A stretch of 64,000 nt of DNA, taken from Areca catechu (Eukaryota; Streptophyta; Magnoliopsida; Arecales; Arecaceae). Of the stretch, positions 46,036 through 55,885 are shown in pieces. Both the position numbers and the translations under genes were made by a program. The DNA is taken from NCBI GenBank assembly GCA_021397845.1, contig CM038040.1:48503088-48567087 (forward strand), written 5' to 3'. The notes below the pieces were generated by a model. The model was not told the DNA's origin. It ran no database searches and worked only from the letters and a program-made list of their open reading frames with translations. How positions within the stretch are numbered: the stretch's first letter is position 1; each line of letters opens with the position of its first letter.

Positions 46036-46711
46036 AAAAGTTTCAAAAAACTCCTGTGCAAAGCTCCTCAACCCTACTCAACTCAGAATGGCTAGTTGCA
46101 TGGACTGAACGATAACGGCCCAAATGACCCGATCTGAAAAATCGATCAACTGCACAAAGGAGAGTCTGATCCACTCACCTTATCGGTATGCCCGACGAGC
46201 GCAATGGATGGCCTAACCAGGCCACCAAAAAGATCAAAGGTGCAGGGATATTTTCGTAACCTACCCTACGGTGAATCCGAACACGCGCCAAAGCGGGCCT
46301 GAATAGCCTACCTTAATCACGACAGAAAGTGCACAGGGATGGTGTAAACACTATACCCTACGAAAAATCCGAACACGTGCCTAAATGGACCATTGTTGTC
46401 CTCTCTGTCAACAACAAACACTCTCAGAATGGTCCAATGGACCCTACTTCTTTCCTACAAACCGCAAGTGATTTATGGAGTATACATTATGACAAATCGT
46501 GATGCAACACATCGCAGAAAATACACGAGAAGAGGTAAAAGAAAAGATTTTCCAATTCTTTCAATTTATCTTACAAAAAGAAAAGAAAAGAAAGAAAAAA
46601 GAAAGAAACTCTCATATAAAGAGAATAAGAAAAGAAAAAACTCTCCAAAAGAGAGATACAAAAAAAAAAAAGAGCAACAGCAGCAACAACAGCAGAGTTG
46701 AAAAATTTGCA
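46036..46711. other. Spacer of element A between pol and the antisense frames
   Basis: No domain. It contains an A/G-rich run (about 46570-46670) and a short AACAGCAGCAACAACAGCAG stretch at 46674-46695. It corresponds in position to the satellite of element C and the degenerate repeat of B, but has no long tandem array. Confidence 0.6.
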
Positions 46712-47223
46712 TTAACTCCCCGATGGGTTTTTCCCGTACCATTGGGGAGAGACCAGATGGGACGACGAAGGGCCCCCGGGGTTCCCGTCCGAACTCGAGT
46801 CCGACCCCTCATCGGAGTCAGAATCGAATTCGTGGCCGGGAAAGGGAACGGAGGGTTTGATATTATCCAAGCCCTTCAAGTCATAAAACTTGGAAGCTTT
46901 CCTCCAGCACTCCCGAAACCCCTGGTGGAAGGAGTCCAGGGCCACCCTGGCGAGCTCATCCTTGAATGAGGTAGAAGTTATGAAGTTTGCGACAGCCTCC
47001 GCCGCCTCCTTCTCCGCCTCCTCCGCCGTCGTGGTCGCCACCGTGACTTGGGCCCGGGCATCCCTCAACTGAGCCTCCAGAAGGCAGACCTTCTTCTCGA
47101 GACAGTCCACCAGAGCTCCTCCTCTTCGCTGACAGGCCCAGATGGCTCCGGACTTCGCTTCCTCTTGGGGTCAATAGCCCTCCTCTTTGCTGCACGACGG
47201 AGCTCGGAAGTGCTGAACCTCAT
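46712..47223 (-). pseudogene. Second antisense reading frame of element A (basic and coiled-coil protein)
   Basis: ATG at 47223 opens MRFSTSELRRAAKRRAIDPK, with a KRRAIDPKRKR-type basic patch resembling a nuclear signal. After a one-base slip in a GAGGAGGAG run (about 47120) the frame continues at 47110: CLEKKVCLLEAQLRDARAQV (coiled coil), an alanine/glutamate-rich stretch and SFHQGFRECWRKASKFYDLKG. An acidic tail with DSDSDEGSDSSSDGN precedes the stop at 46712. The SFHQGF...FYDL segment resembles the end of the coiled-coil part of the larger antisense gene (YQHGFNDGL), so it may be a second copy of that tail. A TATA box lies 60-70 bases upstream. Function unknown. Confidence 0.55.
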
Positions 47224-47282
47224 GACTAATGGAAGGAAGACACCAACAGAAACGATGGCCTTCGACAGCAGGGGGCAGGGTC

Positions 47283-47292
47283 CTATTTATAG
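47283..47292 (-). promoter_or_regulatory. TATA box of the second antisense frame of A
   Basis: The minus strand reads CTATAAATAG, 60-70 bases before the ATG at 47223. The spacing would leave a short 5' leader. Confidence 0.5.
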
Positions 47293-48096
47293 AAACCCTG
47301 CGCCCATAATCGACTGTAGGGAGGCGCGTCCCACGTCTTTCCCGGCCATATGAGAAGGCGCCACGTGTCCGGGTGATGCTTCGAGAACCATAAAGTCTCT
47401 CGGAAGCCATCTCCAGGACCGCAACCGCCATCGCTTCAAATCCGGAGAAATCCGCATCATGCGACGGCATCATTAATGGTCTCTTTTTGGGAAAAAGAGG
47501 TTCGGTGACTCATAAGGCGCAAGAGATTACGACTGTACAAATTTTGACGTGCCACGTGGACAACGGTGATCCTAATCAAATCCCCCTAATTATTGATTGG
47601 CGGGGAGATGACTCCTGTCCGCCTCAACGGACAAGCTAATCATCCGAAGGAAGGCAATGCAACGGAGTTCTGGTCCGTTCAAGGGTTCGTCCTTTCCGAC
47701 TGAACGGCCTTCGGCCATGACTATTCAACTAAGCAGAAAAGAGAATGGTAAAACCGGCTCTTATCAACTGGATGGCCTTCGAAGGCTATCATTCGACTAG
47801 GCCAAAGGAGAAACAATAGAACTGTTTCAGGCTACACATGAGGCACAACAATGCATATGCAAAGAAAGGAGAATTCATTCCAAAATCTGGGAAAATTGCA
47901 ATACAAAGTTCATTGGCAATACAAGTAAAAAAGGAAGAAAATACATTCGGAGTGATCCAGGTCACTCAACATCAACAGGAGAGGGCTCCACACTACAAGA
48001 CTGGAGCAACCTATCAACTTGATCGGAGAGGGTCTCATCAATCTGGGCCGGGACGGGAGAACCTTTAGCCTGGACTCCTCCAGCCTGAGTCACCTC
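47293..48096. other. Interval between the two antisense frames of A
   Basis: No domain found. It could be the promoter region of the smaller antisense frame and the 3' untranslated region of the larger one. CTTCGG-type motifs like those in the LTR are scattered at 47640-47790. Confidence 0.4.
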
Positions 48097-50093
48097 CTAG
48101 GCCGAGATCACAGCTGGGATCACCTCCGGGTTTTTGACTGGGGTAGCAGTCTCCTCCGCTGGACATGGTGACTCCTCGACCTCTCCTGCATCTTCGGCGT
48201 CCTCCGTTTCTCCTCCTTCATCTCCAATTATGTTGTAGGAGGGGATCTTCGAAAGGTCGATGTGAGGGAGGGTCTCCTTTACCTTGGAAAGCCCATCATT
48301 GAAGCCGTGCTGGTAGGCATACAATGATGCTTCATCAATCTCTGTCTGAAATTGCGAAGACATCTTGAAGTCAGCCACGACATTGTCTATTTTCTTCCTC
48401 AAAGCTTCGGACTCCCTCTTGGCGGCTTCGACCTCTCTCTTGGCAGCTTCGGATTCTAGGATCGCCTCTTCGGCCCTCCTAAAAGCCTCCTCCGCCACCT
48501 TGGACAGGCTCTCCATCCTCTCCTGGTTCTCCCTGGCAGTCCGCTCCAGGGATTCAACTTGCCTCCTGCTCCTGTTCCACCCTGCCTCTTGTCCCGCTAT
48601 CCTCGAGTGGGCGCTCTTCAGTTCGCCCTTCAGGTCACGAACTTCATCAGTCACTCGGACAAGACGGTCCTCCATGGATTGCTTCAGCTCCTCGGCTACT
48701 TCCCTAGCAGCCCTAGCGGTCTGAAGCTCCTCCTTGAGGTCGTAGATGAGGCTGTCCACGTTCTCCAAGCCTTCCTCCATGAAGGTGAAGTCATAGACCA
48801 ACTACATCAAAAAAGAAGAATTGAGGGTCAAATAACTCTCAAGGCAAAGGAGGCGGTGATAGTCATACCTGTTGCAGGGCGGCGAAGCTAGAATCAGACA
48901 CCTTGAGAAAGCTCCGATTCTAGAGAATTGCCAGGTTGCGGGGCTATGTCGTGCCCTTCAATGCCTGTCTGGCCTCCTCCGGAACCAGCAACTCTCCCAT
49001 AGGCGGGAGCTCCGAAGGGTTCGTCGACTTTTTTAGGCACATCCACTCCTTGAGGTGGGCCCCCCGTTGTGTCGACTGGGGAGGTGACCGCCTCTGGAGT
49101 CTCGACTGGGTAGGGACTCGCTGGAACCTCTTCCACGGCCGCTACATTTTTTCCCGAGATGCCTCGGGAAGACGAGGCGCTTTGGTACCCTTCGGGACCA
49201 TCTCTCCGAGCTTTCTTCTGAGCTGCAGACCTGGTGGAAGGGGCTTGTGCCACCCTCCTCTCCGAAGTCTGGTGAAGCTAGCTCAAGTTGTGCTTCATCC
49301 CACCACCTGCAGGCAAAGAGGATCACCTCAGTTAAATGAGCTACAATGAAACCTAAAGAAGAAGAGCAGAAATTTCCACTGCTATACCTAGTGAGGGGAA
49401 TTTACTGATTCCCGCTCGATGGAGGTTCCTCTCCTCCAACAACTCCCAGATAGGAGCAACTTCCGAGTTGGTCAGAAGATCATAATCCGACTGATCGGCC
49501 GTCAAGACTTTCTTTTCGTTATTGGCGATCAGGCGAGGATTCTTCCACTTAGTGTCGAAGCCCCATGGGTTGAAGGATAACATAAATACAAAGACAAGTT
49601 TCCACCCATGGATGGCGCTGGGCATATCCTTAATCACCCTGCGGCCCGATCTGGGACCGATCACCCACCATCCGTTGTTGTGGAAGTCCCTCTTGAGGAC
49701 AAAAAGGGCCGAGAACAAGTTGGTCCTAGGCTCTACGTTGGCAATGCTGCACATGACCAGGAACCCGCAGATGTTCCTGATGCTGTTTGGGGTTAACTGC
49801 TCTGGCACCACTTGGTACAAGCGAAAAATCTTAACAAAGAAGGGGTGCAGGGGAAATCGAAGACCAGCCTTCAGGTGATCTTCGTATATAGCTAGGCACC
49901 CAGGGGGAGCTTCGTTCGCCCGCTCCTCGGGCGCAGGGAGGACAAAGGGAAATTCTTCAAGAATGCGGTAGCGTTCCCAAAGAAGGGTTGCCTTGCTCTG
50001 AGAAATTGAGCTGGGGACCGACTCCGGACATACTATATCTCCGGCCCCCGAGGGCCCAACCTGCTTCGCCTGACTCTCTACAGTCTCTTCCAT
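48097..50093 (-). pseudogene. Antisense extra gene (PF04195-like) of element A with intron-like gaps
   Basis: ATG at 50093 opens MEETVESQAKQ. The first block to 49388 has the conserved core: PPGCLAIYEDHLKAGLRFPL, HPFFVKIFRLYQ, VPEQLTPNSIRNICGFLVMC, NNGWWVIGPRSGRR and AIHGWKLVFVFM. A GT at 49387 and an AG at 49307 bound an 81-base gap. The second block (49306-48869) is hydrophilic with QKKARRDG. A GT at 48868 and an AG at 48802 bound a 67-base gap. The third block (48801-48097) is a coiled coil (TFMEEGLENVDSLIYDLKEEL onward) with an acidic tail and a stop at 48097. A stop and a frameshift in the second block break it. Its role in the element is unknown; membership in the family is clear. Confidence 0.8.
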
Positions 50094-50599
50094 GACATAG
50101 GAATGAAGCAAAGGGAAGGAAAGAGGATTCTACCTGAAGAATAGACTGGTACTCCAGAATGGTTTGGGCAGAGAATGAGATGAGGTTGAAGAAGCTTCCT
50201 TGCCCAGACCTTCACCCTTCCCAAAAAAAAAGTAAGGGTCTCTGGACCCCCACAGAGGGTTAATTTGACTCAAGGTTACCCTGGGAGGTAACCCACTTAT
50301 GACTGACCGCCAGGATAAGATCTATCCTTCATCCAACGGGCGGAGAACAGCCACCACAACTATCCAAATCCCAACCAAAAGATTGCCTCAACTACTGTGC
50401 AACGGAACGAGGAGAGATAGCCTCAGGGCCACCTACTTTTCTCCAATCAGGGAATGGCACCTGTCCACCATCTGGTTCTCTGATCGTGATGGGCAGCCCA
50501 ATAGAGGTCCTGCAATCATTTACTGCGCTGTCTCTCAGGAAGAAAGCGACAAGGCTATAATACTCTCACTTCTCGAGGCAGATCTTCGCTTCGATAACT

Positions 50600-50616
50600 G
50601 AGAATAGGAGGGCAAC
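50600..50616 (+). promoter_or_regulatory. Polypurine tract of element A
   Basis: GAGAATAGGAGGGCAAC precedes the 3' LTR directly. The derivative at 53581 has GAGAGTAGGGGGGCAAC in the same place. Confidence 0.65.
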
Positions 50617-51377
50617 TGTTGGGATATCCTGGTTCAGCTACGAACCAGGCTCCGGTTCGACTTATCGAAGCCCTGGTTCTCCGGACTACGGACTTCGGAC
50701 TAAGCGAAGGCCAACTATAAGCAACTCAAGGCTTCACACCGAACTACAACATCCAAAGGCTAGTCCTTCGGGTAGCACCTTCGGTCCCGGCCGAAGTCTG
50801 AACTACTCATCGACTTCCAAAAACTCGAACTTCGATCCCCGCCGTAGACATGATCTCCGGCCTCGGGGAAATATCAAGCCTTCGGCCCACGCAAGGGGAA
50901 ACCCGAAGCTTGAACCACAATCTGTTCCAAAAAGGAAACTGTAACCAACGGTTTCAACCGACACTCATCATGCCATGATCATGGCACGCAATTCCTGCAG
51001 TCACGCCTCCGATCTGGCCGGAACCGCTCATTGACAACCCACGATCGACTATCATGGGAGTGAATGGCTCCCCATGATCTCCGGGGAAAGAGAGGGCCAC
51101 AGACCAGAGGCCATCTTTTAAATATGGGTAAGAAAGATGGCTCGAGAGGTACGCGTGAATAATCTCGCACATACACATTTTCAATCTCCAAGAACTCTTT
51201 TTCTCTTCCACTCTCGACATCTTCCCCATTCTGCAGCTGGAATCCGTCACTGACTTAGGCATCGGAGTGTCCTCCGCCGGAACAACTCCAGCAAGGGACC
51301 TGTTTTGCAGGTGAACCACGGAGCGGTTCTGCGATGCAGCGGCTCCGATCGGCCGATCCAGGGACTCCACGCCAATA
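50617..51377 (+). repeat. 3' LTR of element A
   Basis: 761 bp from TGTTGGGATATCC to CACGCCAATA; the usual final CA has become TA. CTATT follows at 51378-51382. Confidence 0.93.
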
Positions 51378-51382
51378 CTATT

Positions 51383-52370
51383 AATTCAAAGTGGATCAGT
51401 AAGATAAAGTATAAGCAAAATAGATTGGTTAAAACACTGAAAGAAATAATTGTGGTGAAAGGAAACTTTAAACAGTAAAATATTGATTTTGATGATTAAA
51501 ATTTATGCTTCGGTTGGCAGATTTGATACGGCAAGAATTATTTTGGCTTTAGCTAGCTATATATAATATGGGAAAATCATTTCAATTTGATATAAAATTA
51601 GCTTTTTAAAATAGTATTTTGGATCAGAAATTATATATCCAGTAGTCAATTAAAGGACGAAAGGATTAAAGTTTTATAGATTAAATTAAGAAAGCACTTA
51701 TGGGTTGAGCAAGTGCACACCATACCTTGCTGAGAATAAATTAAAGTTTTATAGATTAAATTTAGAAAGCACTTATGGGTTGAGGAAGTGCACACCTTAC
51801 CTTGCTGAGAATGGATTTTAGCACAGTAAAAATAAGCCTAGACTCTACAACATGTTTGAAGGTACAGAAATCTTGGATTGTTTGTTTAAATGTAGATGAT
51901 TTGATCATTTATGTTAGGAATGGTTAAAAAAAAAAAAATGATCGATGAATTTACGTCTCATATAATTAATTAATGAGCTTGAGATGACATATTTTGATTT
52001 GATAAATATTTTCTTGAGTTAGAAATGAAACAATGCGACAGCGGAGATTTATTTACCAAAAAAAAAAAAAAAAGAAACACGGTTTATTTGGCTGCTAGAT
52101 TTAGAATAAATGAATCGTAATCCATTATAAATTTTGCATGAAATTTTCTTTGGATGATGGTAATTTAAGACAAGGTTGGTGCCAACAGTTAACAGTAGTT
52201 TCGCCCGGCATTCACTCGAGATGATAAAAACATGGCCAGATGCTGTGCAAAGCTACATGCTTATAATTGTCTAAATATGCAGGGAGCCAAAGTAAAATTT
52301 ATTGGAGTGCAGCAAATTAAGAGAATTTTAAGATATCGAGGATAGCAAATGACCATGCATAATTTACGGT
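51383..52370 (+). pseudogene. Reverse transcriptase of copia element F, right part
   Basis: It resumes at SKWISKIKYKQN and continues with LAS-like, FDIKLAF-like and LDRSLNE-like decayed positions. The YVDD region is LFV...MI-SF-like (51876-51915). Then come FEMTYFDLINIFLELEMKQCDSG and a late KRILRYRG at about 52320-52345. Frames change often and a 75-bp tandem duplication interrupts it. RNase H of F is not seen. Confidence 0.65.
51665..51815. repeat. 75-bp tandem duplication inside RT of F
   Basis: ATTAAAGTTTTATAGATTAA starts at 51665 and again at 51740. The copies, including GCACTTATGGGTTGAG, are nearly identical. 75 is 25 codons, so the frame is not shifted. Confidence 0.85.
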
Positions 52371-52486
52371 CATACACCATTTCTAAGTATGTTGAATGTT
52401 TTAGGTGTTTTGATAGAAAGGGGATCAGAAAGCATCATTCCGTTTGTGTTCGACATCGGCTGGGAGGGGGGTATTTATTGGTCTAG
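52371..52486. other. Junction between F and the duplicated segment
   Basis: No recognisable feature; a chance frame starts at 52389. Confidence 0.3.
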
Positions 52487-52553
52487 AAGAAGTATCTCTC
52501 AATGGCACTACCATTTTCCTCGGAAGCTGAACACGTGGCAGCCACGCCAGGCT

Positions 52554-52808
52554 ACATGGATGCGACGTGTGTTAATTAGCTCGATGGAAACATCAACAAA
52601 TGGAGACGACCACCATCTTTTATGACAACTACTCTAATCAACTAGCTAGTGCAACTGCCATCACTTGATGAATTTAAACTATATGGATGCGACGTGTACT
52701 AATTAGCTCGATGGAAACATCAACAAATGGAGACGACCACCATCTTTTACGACAACTACTCCAATCAACTAGCTGGTTAGTGCAACTGCCATCACTTGAT
52801 GAATTTAA
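52554..52808. repeat. 127-bp tandem duplication in copy 1
   Basis: TGCGACGTGT starts at 52561 and 52688. Copy 2 of the segment has the unit once, so the duplication is younger than the segment duplication. Confidence 0.88.
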
Positions 52809-52968
52809 TTTGTGATGGGTGACCATCTTCTACTCGGAAAATTGAGAAGAAAAAGACAGATCGAGATGCCAAGCAATTGAAGCACAAAGGAATTACAATA
52901 ATATGACATACGTCTTATGTTGCCTAGCACGGAGGCCTACATCAATAAGAATTGACAATGATGGAAGC

Positions 52969-54341
52969 TGTTGGCGTGGAGTCCCTGGATCGGCCGGTCG
53001 GAGCCGTTGCATCGCAGGACCGCTCCCTGTTTCACCTGCAAAACAGGTTCCTCCATGACAAAGGAATGAAGCAAAGGGGTGGAAAGAGGATTCTACCTGA
53101 AGAGTAGACTGGTACTCCAGAACGGTCTAGGCGGAGAATGAGACGAGGTTGAAGAAGCTTCCTTGTCCAAACATTCACTCTTCCCCAAAAGAAAAGTAAG
53201 GGTCTCTGGATCCACGCAAAGGGTTAATTTGACTCAAGGTTACCCTGGGAGGTAACCCACTTATGACTGATCGCCAGGATAAGATCTATCCTTCATCCAA
53301 CGGGCGGAGAACAGCCACCACAACTATCCAAATCCCAACCAAAATATTGCCTCAACCACTGTGCAACGGGACGAGGAGAGATAGCCTCAGGGCCACCTAC
53401 TCTTCCCCAATCAGGGAATGGCACCTGTCCACCATCTGATTCTCAGATCGTGATGGGCAGCTTAATAGAGGTCCCGTAATCATTTACTGCGCCGCCTCTC
53501 GGGAAGAAAGCGACAAGACAATAATACTCTCACTTTTCGAGGCAGATCTTCGCTTCGACAACTGAGAGTAGGGGGGCAACTGTTGGGATATCCTGATTCA
53601 GCTACGGACCAGGCTCCGGTTCGACTTATCGAAGCCCCGGTTCTCCAGGCTACGGGTTTCGGACTAAGCGAAGGCTAACTGTAAGCAACTCAAGGCTTCA
53701 CACCGAACTACAACATTCGAAGGCCAGCCCTTCGGATAGCACCTTCGGCCCTGGCCGAAGTCTGAACTACTCACCGACTTCCAAAGACACAAACTTCGGT
53801 CCCCGTCATAGACATGATCTCCGGCCTTGGGGAATATCAAGCCTTCGGCCCACGCAAGGGAAAACCCGAAGGCTGAACTACTATCTGTTCCAAAAAGGAA
53901 ACTGTAACCAATGATTATAGTCGACACTCATCATGCCATGATCATGGCACGCAATTCCTGCAGCCATGCCTCCGATCTGACCGGAACCGCTCATTAACAA
54001 CCCACGATCGACTATCATGGGAGTGAATGGCTCCCCATGATCTCCGGGAAAAGTGCGGGCCACAGACCAGAGGCCATCTTTTAAATATGGGTAAGGAGGA
54101 TGGCTCGAGAGGGACGCGTGAATAATCTCGCACATTACACATTCTCAATCTTCAAGAGCTCTTTTTCTCTTATACTCTTGACATCTTCCCCATTCTGTGG
54201 CTGGAATCCGTCACTGACTTAGGCATCGGAGTGTCCTGCCCCAGAACAACTCCGACAAGGGACCTGTTTTGCAGGTGAACCAGGAAGTGGTCCTGCGATG
54301 CAGCGGCTCCGACCGACTGATCCAGGAACTTCACGCCAACA
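52969..54341 (+). mobile_element. Derivative of element A with inverted identical LTR termini (1.37 kb)
   Basis: The left 80 bp (52969-53048) are the reverse complement of the last 80 bp of the A-type LTR. Then follow 532 bp that match 50085-50616 of A (end of the internal region with polypurine tract), then a 761-bp A-type LTR (53581-54341). The element therefore starts TGTTGGCGTGG and ends CACGCCAACA, both the U5 terminus. Flanks GAAGC (52964-52968) and GAAAC (54342-54346) look like a 5-bp target duplication with one change. The uninterrupted site is present at about 58262 (GATGGGAGATTCACC). It encodes nothing. Confidence 0.88.
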
Positions 54342-54617
54342 GAAACTTCACCATATGATAAATGAGTGTATAGAATTATATTGGACGGTAGATTTCCTCC
54401 ATCACAAGGACTCTTACAAACCCAAACTGCTATATAATTCTATATGGGCACAGGCCTATATATGTCCTATTCTGATCAATGTATTTTATATTTGGCATGT
54501 GGACCAGCGTAGCTATGTATGTGCTTTATGAAATCTCTATAATACAAGATTATGCCTACAAAACCCTAAAGGGCAGCATATCCAGACACGTACAATCATG
54601 CATATACGTGGAAACAC

Positions 54618-54970
54618 TTCTTTTTTTTTATTTTTTTTATTTTTTTTTTAACAAAAGAGATAGGAGGGGATAAATTCCTGTGTAGCTATCCCGCAGGCTC
54701 CCATCCTGCCAGATAATGTTCGATACAAGGCACTCAGATTCACGCAGCCTCTTCTCACCTAATGGTTAGTACGTCAATCTAACATCACTAAGACGCCGGT
54801 GAGTAGATCGGGGATAAAGAGGAGATCCTGACCTCTCACTCACGTCAACTGTCGAGAACTTCAGAAAAATCTTGAATTTATATTGAGTCATTCGTGAGAT
54901 CATATCTCAAACCGCCGACCTGTTGATAATGAGATAAGATCTCTATCAACCAGGCTACCGTCTTAGTGGT
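54618..54970 (-). mobile_element. SINE-like element 1 (353 bp), tRNA-derived head
   Basis: It is flanked by GTGGAAACAC (54608-54617) and GTGGAAATAC (54971-54980). Read on the minus strand it starts ACCACTAAGACGGTAGCCTG, has an A-box-like TAGCCTGGTTGATAGAG and a B-box-like GGTTTGAGATATG, and ends in an A-rich tail (T-run at 54618-54650 on the plus strand). Copy 2 of the duplicated segment lacks it (58489-58507). SINEs use RNA polymerase III and borrow LINE machinery. Confidence 0.7.
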
Positions 54971-55183
54971 GTGGAAATACCTGGTTGCTTAAATCTTGGA
55001 AGACAAAAGGCTCAAGATGAGACCTCGTTCTTTACTAGCATCTCAATCCAAGACACCATCACAGCACATACGTTGACTGCCATGTGCCATGTGATTAGTA
55101 ATTTAGGTATGGGCGCATAAATTAGACATTAATTGAATACTACTTACTTTACGATCAATATATATATATATAAAGGATAAGTT

Positions 55184-55576
55184 GAAGCCGCTGGTGGGTG
55201 GTTGTGGGCTTTGCTCATAAGTGAGAGGGCGGGGTTCGAGTCCGTATAGACGTATTTTGATGAAAGAATAGTCCAGAGTAAAAGAAATAAAAAAAATTTA
55301 ATAAAATAATCCGGGGTAAAAGAAACAAAGAAAAAAATTAATAAAATAATCTTCTCGTTCACTCGCCTGCCACTAGTGGCAATCAGGTTGATGTACTCAT
55401 CTTCGGATGGGAAACGGCTGCGAAAATCAGGTACTCACCTTCCGACCTTCGGGTGGGAAATGGTTGCGAAAAATAATATGCGTCGTGTATCAAACATTCC
55501 TTGACTAGGATGGGGGCCGTCTGGGGGCAACCACACTTGGGGTCTTACTCCTCCCCCTCCTTTTTTTTATCAAAAA
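55184..55576 (+). mobile_element. SINE-like element 2 (about 393 bp)
   Basis: It is flanked by AAAGGATAAGTT at 55172-55183 and 55577-55588. The head contains GTTGTGGGCTTTGCTCATAA and a perfect B box GGTTCGAGTCC (55233-55243). Inside are two copies of AATAATC(C/T)-type repeats (55261-55352) and two GG(A/G)TGGGAAA(C/T)GG(C/T)TGCGAAAA stretches. The end is T-rich, then A-rich. Copy 2 lacks it at about 58700. Confidence 0.75.
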
Positions 55577-55885
55577 AAAGGATAAGTTAAATTTAGAGAC
55601 ATCAAGGCCGAGATATGAATATTAATTAAAAAAATATATTCTCATAGATTGTTAGAGATCTCGTATCTCTTTTGATATATGAGAATATTAATTAAAAAAA
55701 TATTCCCATGGATCCTCGAAGGGATCCAACGAGATATGAATATTAATTGAAGAAATATTTTTATAGATTATTAGAGACCTCGTATCTCTTTTGAGATACA
55801 AGAATATCAGTTGAAGAAATATCCTCTGTAATCCTTATAATTATAAGTACTGATTCTAGGTTTGATTTGATGATTGTAGAACCAT

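Larger units (their letters stand above)
40834..51377 (+). mobile_element. Near-complete Tat-lineage Ty3/gypsy element A (10.5 kb)
   Basis: Order: 5' LTR, primer site, gag, RT with RNase H, second RNase H, integrase, spacer, two antisense frames, polypurine tract, 3' LTR. The LTRs are 760 and 761 bp and differ by several per cent, mostly transitions, judged by eye. The CTATT target duplication is perfect. Protease is absent: gag runs straight into RT. With a gag stop and several pol frameshifts it could not move by itself. It is the youngest-looking large element here, because it lies inside F, is not itself interrupted and keeps both ends. Confidence 0.92.
52487..55885. repeat. Duplicated segment, copy 1 (with three insertions)
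   Basis: Outside the insertions this copy aligns with 57853-59010. Pieces: 52487-52968, 54342-54617, 54971-55183 and 55577-55885. It also holds a private 127-bp tandem duplication. The last part has TTGTTAGAGATCTC-type repeats that lead into the LTR of element K in copy 2. The segment may therefore be an old LTR copy of that copia family. Confidence 0.8.

Noticed and set aside
46550..46700. Lys/Glu- and Gln-rich plus-strand frames
   Set aside because: Low-complexity AAAG and CAG/CAA runs in the spacer of element A; not a gene.
55184..55260. Possible tRNA gene because of the perfect B box
   Set aside because: The flanking duplication, extra body and tail show a SINE. No complete cloverleaf could be drawn by eye.
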